Assembly (NCBI GenBank): GCA_002070945.1
Contig: MWEG01000117.1
Coordinates: 140,885-204,884, forward strand
Direction of reading: 5' to 3'
Source: Lentisphaerae bacterium ADurb.Bin082
GTDB taxonomy: Bacteria > Verrucomicrobiota > Lentisphaeria > Oligosphaerales > Oligosphaeraceae
Length of the DNA: 64,000 nucleotides
Positions 59,634 through 64,000 of this stretch are shown here, piece after piece (the first letter of the stretch is position 1; the number at the start of each line of letters is the position of its first letter). Both the position numbers and the translations under genes were made by a program. Under the pieces are notes generated by a model that had not been told where the DNA came from, did no database searches, and saw only the letters and a program-made list of their open reading frames with translations.

Positions 59634-61280
59634 TTATTTTATGTACAGCACTGACGAGCGCGTCTCATTGCCGGGTACAGTGTCGGTCACGCCTGGTGTT
59701 TCGACGGACGAGGTCAGGGTGATGGTCTTGCCATCGGCCAGCTGACGAGCATCGACAGTCACGGTGGCAGCCACGATGGCGCCTGGGGCGACATTGACGA
59801 ATTGATGCGTGGTGGTGTGGCCGTCCAGGGTGAGGGTCAGAACAACCGTCGGCAGCGTTTCCGTGCCCCGGTTTTGGACGGTGACGTCAATGGGATGGAA
59901 GTCGTCAAAACTTTTCTCTAAATTGAGGAAGTGCGCTGCGATGGCCGCATCATAGATGCCGGGGGTGTTGGCTTGGTCGACCCGGGCGGCATTGAGGATT
60001 CCGGCGCCGTAGAAGTCGTCCTGGCCGGGGGCTCCGGCGTCATCAGCGCAATCCAGGACGAGGTCGGCGGCGTCAGCGGCGCTCATCTCTGGATTATTGG
60101 CGAGCAGGTTGGCGATGACTCCGGTCACGCTGGGCACGGCAGCGGAGGTGCCGGTGAATTCCACCCAATCGCCGCCTGGATCAGGCCATTCAGCGTAGAG
60201 ACCGACGCCGGGGGCGGCGATGTCAACGCCGGGGCCGTGGTTGGAGAAGTCAGCCCAGGCCGCATCAGCGCTGACCGCGCTGACCGCGATGACAGTCGGA
60301 TAGGCGGCTGGGTAGAGGAGCTGGTCATAGCCGTCATTGCCAGCGGCGGCGACGATGACAGTGCCAGCTTGATGGGCGTATTCGACGGCTGAGCGCAGCG
60401 CCATGCTGTTATCGTATGCGCCGAGGCTCATGGAGATCAGTTCGGCGCCAGCATCCACGGCGGCGACGATGCCCTCTGCGACCTGGAAGGCGCTGCCGGT
60501 GCCCTCGCCGTCAAGCACGGGGATGACGAGCAGCTTCACGCCCGGCGCTACGCCCTGGACCAGTTCGGATTGGCCGGCCAGCAGCGAAGCTACGGCCTGG
60601 CCGTGGCCAGCGTAGTCGCCTTCCTGGGGGAGCGTGAAGAGATCGAGCGTGCGCAGGTTGGCGTTGCCCAGGCTGCCGGCAGCGGCCACGGCGGTGTCAA
60701 GCAGCGCGACTGTGACGCCGTCGCCGCGGTCAGGATTGTCTTGATTGACGCCAAGCCAGTCCAGGAGTTCCGCTCCAAAGGGCTGCCCCAGCCTGCCGCT
60801 GGCCGTGCTGCTGCGTTTTGGCTCTGGCAGGAACACGGGCACGTCATACTCCAGCACTTCGCTGGGAAAGGCAGTGGCCAGGGCGGCTAGGCGCTCGCGG
60901 TCACCTTGGAGCATGAGTAAGCGCAACGGAGGGATGGCACCAGCCACCCGCAGGCCCAGCTGGGCAGCCGCTTGGCGCATTGCTTCAAGACCACTGTCGT
61001 CGTCGACGCGCAGGACTAAGCTGTCGAGTCGCGCTGCTGGCTGCCGGTCGTCGACTGATTGCGCTGCCGGGAGGCTGGTTGCCGCAGCGGCGGTCAGTTC
61101 TTCCGAGGTTTTTACGGTCGTCATCGCTGGCGGTGCTGGCGTCGGCGTCGCTTTGGCTTGTTCCTGGCCAGGTTGGCGCAACGCCTGGGGAGACTCTGTT
61201 GAACGCAGGCGCCTGAGCAGGGCGGCCGCAATCAGCAGCAGCAAGAGGAGCAGGAGCTTGGGAGGTCGCGAAGAACGCAT
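59634..61280 (-). CDS. Secreted subtilisin-like serine protease (family S8) with CARDB-like tail
   Basis: ATG 61280 gives MRSSRPPKLLLLLLLLIAAA, a signal peptide or anchor, and 548 residues; the frame extends to 61415 with no better start. The catalytic triad is seen: Asp in VTVALLDTAVAAAG near 192, His in GDYAGHGQAVASLLAG near 227, Ser in FTGTSAAVPSVTGV near 375, plus oxyanion Asn in VIVAAAGNDGYD near 312. A propeptide-like region (residues 60-160, LRLLMLQGDRERLAALATAF) comes first. The last 110 residues (IDVTVQNRGTETLPTVVLTL, TVDARQLADGKTITLTSSVE) form a CARDB-like beta-sandwich. It converges with mnmE and is upstream-flanked by an AraC regulator gene on the same strand. Confidence 0.92.
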   Translation of the reverse strand: MRSSRPPKLLLLLLLLIAAALLRRLRSTESPQALRQPGQEQAKATPTPAPPAMTTVKTSEELTAAAATSLPAAQSVDDRQPAARLDSLVLRVDDDSGLEAMRQAAAQLGLRVAGAIPPLRLLMLQGDRERLAALATAFPSEVLEYDVPVFLPEPKRSSTASGRLGQPFGAELLDWLGVNQDNPDRGDGVTVALLDTAVAAAGSLGNANLRTLDLFTLPQEGDYAGHGQAVASLLAGQSELVQGVAPGVKLLVIPVLDGEGTGSAFQVAEGIVAAVDAGAELISMSLGAYDNSMALRSAVEYAHQAGTVIVAAAGNDGYDQLLYPAAYPTVIAVSAVSADAAWADFSNHGPGVDIAAPGVGLYAEWPDPGGDWVEFTGTSAAVPSVTGVIANLLANNPEMSAADAADLVLDCADDAGAPGQDDFYGAGILNAARVDQANTPGIYDAAIAAHFLNLEKSFDDFHPIDVTVQNRGTETLPTVVLTLTLDGHTTTHQFVNVAPGAIVAATVTVDARQLADGKTITLTSSVETPGVTDTVPGNETRSSVLYIK

Positions 61281-61389
61281 GGCGTGATGATGTCCAAGTG
61301 CGGATGAGTCTTGGCAATAGGCAGTGTTGACAATATAATGCATCCTGGATGAAAAGGGAGGCTGAGACCTTTCTGACGCCCTTTTATTT

Positions 61390-62310
61390 TCAATGTCTGC
61401 GCGGGTTAGGGGCACGGACCATGTGCTGGGTGGACCTCTGCCGTCGGAACTCAGATGGGCTGACGCCGACTATTTTTTTGAAAGTTCTGCTGAAGAAGGC
61501 CGGGTTGTCATAACCGCAGGCCTGGGCGATGGCGCGGATGGAGGTGCTGTGGTTGGCCAGGTACCAGCAGCTGTTTTCGATTCGACACTTGATGATGTAG
61601 TCCATCGGCGTGGTGTTGAAATGGCGCTTGAACAGCCGGAACAGGGCGCTCCTGGTCATCTGGAATTCCTGGGCGATCTGGTTGACGTTCTTGTAGTGCT
61701 GCGGGGTGGTGGTCAAAGCATAGACGACGCGGGAAAAGTCATCCATCTGGTCATGCAGAACGCGGTTCTTGTTGACTTCCAGCAGGCAGGCGTAGACGAG
61801 CGTGGACAACTCCTCGTGAATGTATGGGTGGCCGGTCTTGACCATGGTTCTGACCTGGTCGAGGAGGCCTTCAAATCGCAACGGATCACGGAGGCGGACG
61901 ATTTCCACGGGCGGGATGTTGGCCATGCCGAAGAGATGCTCGAGAACCGGTTCGCGGGCGATCATAAGGCCGCGCTTGAACAGGAATTGGTCTGGCTCTG
62001 GAATCATGGTGTCAGCAGTTCCCATGCCTAGGCGCGGGTTGCGCAAGAACACGGTGCCGGCGCTGACCAGGTAGGTGGTGCCATCGCTGAATAGGCGGCC
62101 TTTGCCTTCCTGGATGTATTCCAAGGTCCAGCGGGATGCGACATAGCCTTCGAACTTGATCCGCCCGCCTGGAACCACCCGCAAATCGCTGTAGCCAAAG
62201 CACTGGCAGCCAGGAGCCTGCAGGGAGTGCGGCGACGAATGGTCGACATGGCTCTCCATGTGCATATAGTCGGTCTGGTAGCTCCGGCGATGGAACGGAT
62301 TGTTGGTCAT
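61390..62310 (-). CDS. AraC-family transcriptional regulator
   Basis: ATG 62310 with GAGGG upstream gives MTNNPFHRRSYQTDYMHMES and 306 residues. The N-terminal part is a cupin-like sensor (YIQEGKGRLFSDGTTYLVSA). The C-terminal 100 residues contain two helix-turn-helices: VNQIAQEFQMTRSALFRLFK and IRAIAQACGYDNPAFFSRTF, followed by KKIVGVSPSEFRRQ, the AraC signature. Such regulators usually respond to sugars or stress. Targets could be the adjacent protease or the divergent prepilin gene at 62595; upstream ATAGTG motifs near 62380-62408 may be binding sites. This is inference. Confidence 0.93.
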   Translation of the reverse strand: MTNNPFHRRSYQTDYMHMESHVDHSSPHSLQAPGCQCFGYSDLRVVPGGRIKFEGYVASRWTLEYIQEGKGRLFSDGTTYLVSAGTVFLRNPRLGMGTADTMIPEPDQFLFKRGLMIAREPVLEHLFGMANIPPVEIVRLRDPLRFEGLLDQVRTMVKTGHPYIHEELSTLVYACLLEVNKNRVLHDQMDDFSRVVYALTTTPQHYKNVNQIAQEFQMTRSALFRLFKRHFNTTPMDYIIKCRIENSCWYLANHSTSIRAIAQACGYDNPAFFSRTFKKIVGVSPSEFRRQRSTQHMVRAPNPRRH

Positions 62311-62421
62311 GCGAACCCTCACGACCGCAAGGCGGAAGAAGAAGCCTGGCCATCTCAATAGTAGAAACACTTACGGTAACTATAGTGTAATTTATTTAAA
62401 CGATAGTGCAAGCCTGGCATT

Positions 62422-62449
62422 TTGTTTTTTGGCTGATGTCGCTTATAAT
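62422..62449 (+). promoter_or_regulatory. Promoter of the isolated prepilin gene
   Basis: TTGTTT (62422-62427), 16 bases, TATAAT (62444-62449). The same -35 and -10 hexamers as at 9290-9318 suggest coordinated expression of the prepilin genes. Confidence 0.5.
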
Positions 62450-62594
62450 TATTATAGCCAGCCAGAGGTTATTATTCCGGCTTTGCCAGGTCGTGACTTC
62501 ATCTGCTGGTTGAAGTCAGATTAGGTGTTCCGCAGCTGGGCATTTCCGCGTCACGTGTATCAATACCTTATATCCAGATTTTAGGAGGGCTGCC

Positions 62595-63296
62595 ATGAAG
62601 AGATTGTTTACCCTGATTGAGTTGTTGGTGGTCATTGCCATTATTGCGATTCTGGCGGCGATGCTGCTGCCGGCTCTGTCCAAGGCCCGCGGCAAGGCGC
62701 GAAGCATCAGTTGCGTCAACAACCTGAAGCAGATCGGGATGTGCTTCATGTTCTACCAAAGCGACTTTGAGGATTATTTCCCACCCTATAACCTGTTTCG
62801 CCAGAGTTGGATGTACGGTTTTTGCTCCGGCGGACCTACTGAACCCTACCACACCAACACGTCCTTGAAGTATGCCGACCACAAGACGTTTGTCTGTCCG
62901 ACGTATCAAGGGGATCCATCCCTGCATTCCGGCGGCTATGGCTATAACTACATGTGCCTGTCGTGGGGGACGATGACATATCCGCCAGCCAACATCAACC
63001 GCTGTGTTGCGACTGCGAAGCAATATGTGGCGATGGATAAGAGCGACGCCTGGGGCGGCTTAGTGTACAGCTACCAGCCGTCCACCGACACGTCCCGAGC
63101 CGCGCCGCGACATGACCGAACTCTGAATATGTGCTACGCAGATGGTCATGTCGCCGGAATTATAATCAGTAATCCTCTTAATGCGTACGGCTCGCTTTTC
63201 AGTAACGTCGAGGCGCCGGCTGGGGCGTTGGGCTACTCATGGACTAAGTCGACAGCGCCAGCTGTGGACAAGAACGGATGGTCGCAGATCCAATAG
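62595..63296 (+). CDS. Prepilin-like protein with H-X9-DG motif
   Basis: AGGAGGGCTGCC precedes ATG 62595. The 233-residue protein starts MKRL and then [20 protein letters not shown], followed by [20 protein letters not shown], the classical PVC-group prepilin of DUF1559 type, with Leu at -1. Near the C-terminus [16 protein letters not shown] fits H-X9-DG exactly (nine residues between His and Asp-Gly). The body is rich in Tyr, Trp and Cys ([20 protein letters not shown]). It is likely secreted and surface-exposed. Such proteins occur in dozens per genome and often stand alone, as here. Confidence 0.88.
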   Translation: MKRLFTLIELLVVIAIIAILAAMLLPALSKARGKARSISCVNNLKQIGMCFMFYQSDFEDYFPPYNLFRQSWMYGFCSGGPTEPYHTNTSLKYADHKTFVCPTYQGDPSLHSGGYGYNYMCLSWGTMTYPPANINRCVATAKQYVAMDKSDAWGGLVYSYQPSTDTSRAAPRHDRTLNMCYADGHVAGIIISNPLNAYGSLFSNVEAPAGALGYSWTKSTAPAVDKNGWSQIQ

Positions 63297-63305
63297 CCTG
63301 CCGTA

Positions 63306-63445
63306 TCGCACGTAGTTCAAGATTTAGTTTGCAGTATGTACCTCGCTTGCAGGAGCATGTAGTTCACGCTTCAGCTTGCAGTACGTAGTTCACGCTTTAG
63401 CTTGCAGTATGTACCGTACGTAGTCCGAGCTTCAGCTTGCCGCAG
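63306..63445. repeat. Degenerate array of the AAGCTAAAGCTT repeat
   Basis: At least four diverged units in the reverse orientation, such as GTAGTTCACGCTTCAGCTTG and GTAGTTCACGCTTTAGCTTG, each followed by CAGTAYGTA. They belong to the same family as the array at 21539-21714 but are far more diverged. Confidence 0.7.
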
Positions 63446-63533
63446 GAGGGATTGTTCTTTCATGCTGGCTATGTTCTCATTGCATGTTGTCAAATATAGA
63501 CTTCTATCACCACCTATTGCATATTAACATTTG

Positions 63534-64000
63534 TTAATGTGCGAAGTTTTGTGATGAACACTTGTAGTTTCCGACCGAAACCATGACATTTCCAATGACG
63601 TTCATCCTTTGCATCCATTCCTTTTCCCATTCTTTGGCATTGGTAAAACGCTTCAGAATGATGCCTGCCACCTTTTTTGCCCCTTTGTCACTCCACCCGT
63701 AGGCAATGTTTTTCAAGCGCCTGGCCAGCTCCCGCATTACCCTCTCCACCATGGTCGACGCCTTGTGGGAAATCAGTCCCCACTTCAACCATCTTCTGAC
63801 GTAGGCAAACACGGAGCGCCTGGCGTTGTCGATGTAGGTTGCCGCCGTCGAGTAGCCTTTCCCTTCCAGGTACGAGACAAATTTCAGCATCGCCTGCTCG
63901 GTATTTTCCATTCGCTCCTCAATGGCATCCTTGTCTGCCTCCGGCACCTTCTGAAAATCCCCTGCGGGAAGCTCGATGGCCATGGCAACGGCAAGCGCAT
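63534..64000 (-). CDS. Transposase-like protein, C-terminal fragment (cut by right edge)
   Basis: The minus-strand frame is open from the right edge to a stop at 63534. An internal Met at 63983 exists, but no stop precedes it within the window, so the gene is treated as partial (at least 155 residues). It is Lys/Arg-rich and helical. The segments YIDNARRSVFAYVRRWLKWG and RLKNIAYGWSDKGAKKVAGI recall the C-terminal part of ISLre2/ISKra4-type transposases, where (G/M)-WS-(K/R)-GA follows a conserved Glu. I am not certain of the family. The repeats just downstream would then flank the mobile element. Confirmation needs the part beyond the edge. Confidence 0.45.
   Translation of the reverse strand, partial: ALAVAMAIELPAGDFQKVPEADKDAIEERMENTEQAMLKFVSYLEGKGYSTAATYIDNARRSVFAYVRRWLKWGLISHKASTMVERVMRELARRLKNIAYGWSDKGAKKVAGIILKRFTNAKEWEKEWMQRMNVIGNVMVSVGNYKCSSQNFAH

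Overview
The window is a GC-rich bacterial chromosome segment. Seven genes carry prepilin-type N-termini of the [10 protein letters not shown] kind, and one of these ends with the H-X9-DG prepilin-associated motif. There are several large secreted proteins of the DUF4838 and clan-A glycosidase type, and short junk-like repeats are scattered between genes. This combination is typical of the Lentisphaerota (Victivallis/Oligosphaera relatives) within the PVC group. The assignment is an inference from gene content; no rRNA or tRNA gene was seen.

Layout. 1-4094 (-) is the N-terminal part of a giant secreted multi-domain protein cut by the left edge. 4473-8765 (+) holds a polytopic PTPS-related membrane protein and a secreted 789-residue protein. 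9425-17336 (+) is a pseudopilin cassette: GspH-, GspI-, GspJ- and GspK-like minor pseudopilins, a small secreted protein and three GspG/DUF1559-like prepilins. It has its own promoter and a strong intrinsic terminator. 17655-30371 (-) is a long leftward run: U32 peptidase, two DegT-type aminotransferases, a split chromate transporter, a 231-residue protein, an acyl carrier protein, a universal stress protein, a complete TRAP transporter and a TIM-barrel isomerase.

30756-41934 is a polysaccharide-oriented block: a cytoplasmic glycosidase-like protein (+), then on the minus strand two paralogous secreted clan-A glycosidase-like proteins bracketing a LacI-type regulator, and a DUF4838 protein with a CBM9-like module. 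42251-44230 (-) carries two tandem, nearly identical RpoD-type sigma factors. 44606-53490 (-) is a complete recC-recB-recD operon. 53784-56099 (-) is a second DUF4838/CBM9 protein. 56526-59602 (+) holds a two-domain ABC permease and mnmE. 59634-62310 (-) holds a subtilisin-like protease and an AraC regulator. 62595-63296 (+) is a further prepilin with H-X9-DG. A transposase-like fragment is cut by the right edge.

The most unusual content lies between the genes. A modular hairpin element, made of (TGAATGC)n facing (CATCATT)n with GGGGCGAG-type ends, occurs five times. One copy has split a formerly overlapping gene pair and left a 48-bp direct duplication on both sides. Other families are a TCTGCGTCATC composite (three copies), an AAGCTAAAGCTTGAACTACGTACT repeat (one tandem array plus scattered copies), GTGGAC-type runs, and an 85-bp block found upstream of both DUF4838 genes. 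A cluster of ATAATGCG half-sites upstream of the LacI-containing operon is a likely autoregulatory operator. No CRISPR array, prophage or classical defence island was found.
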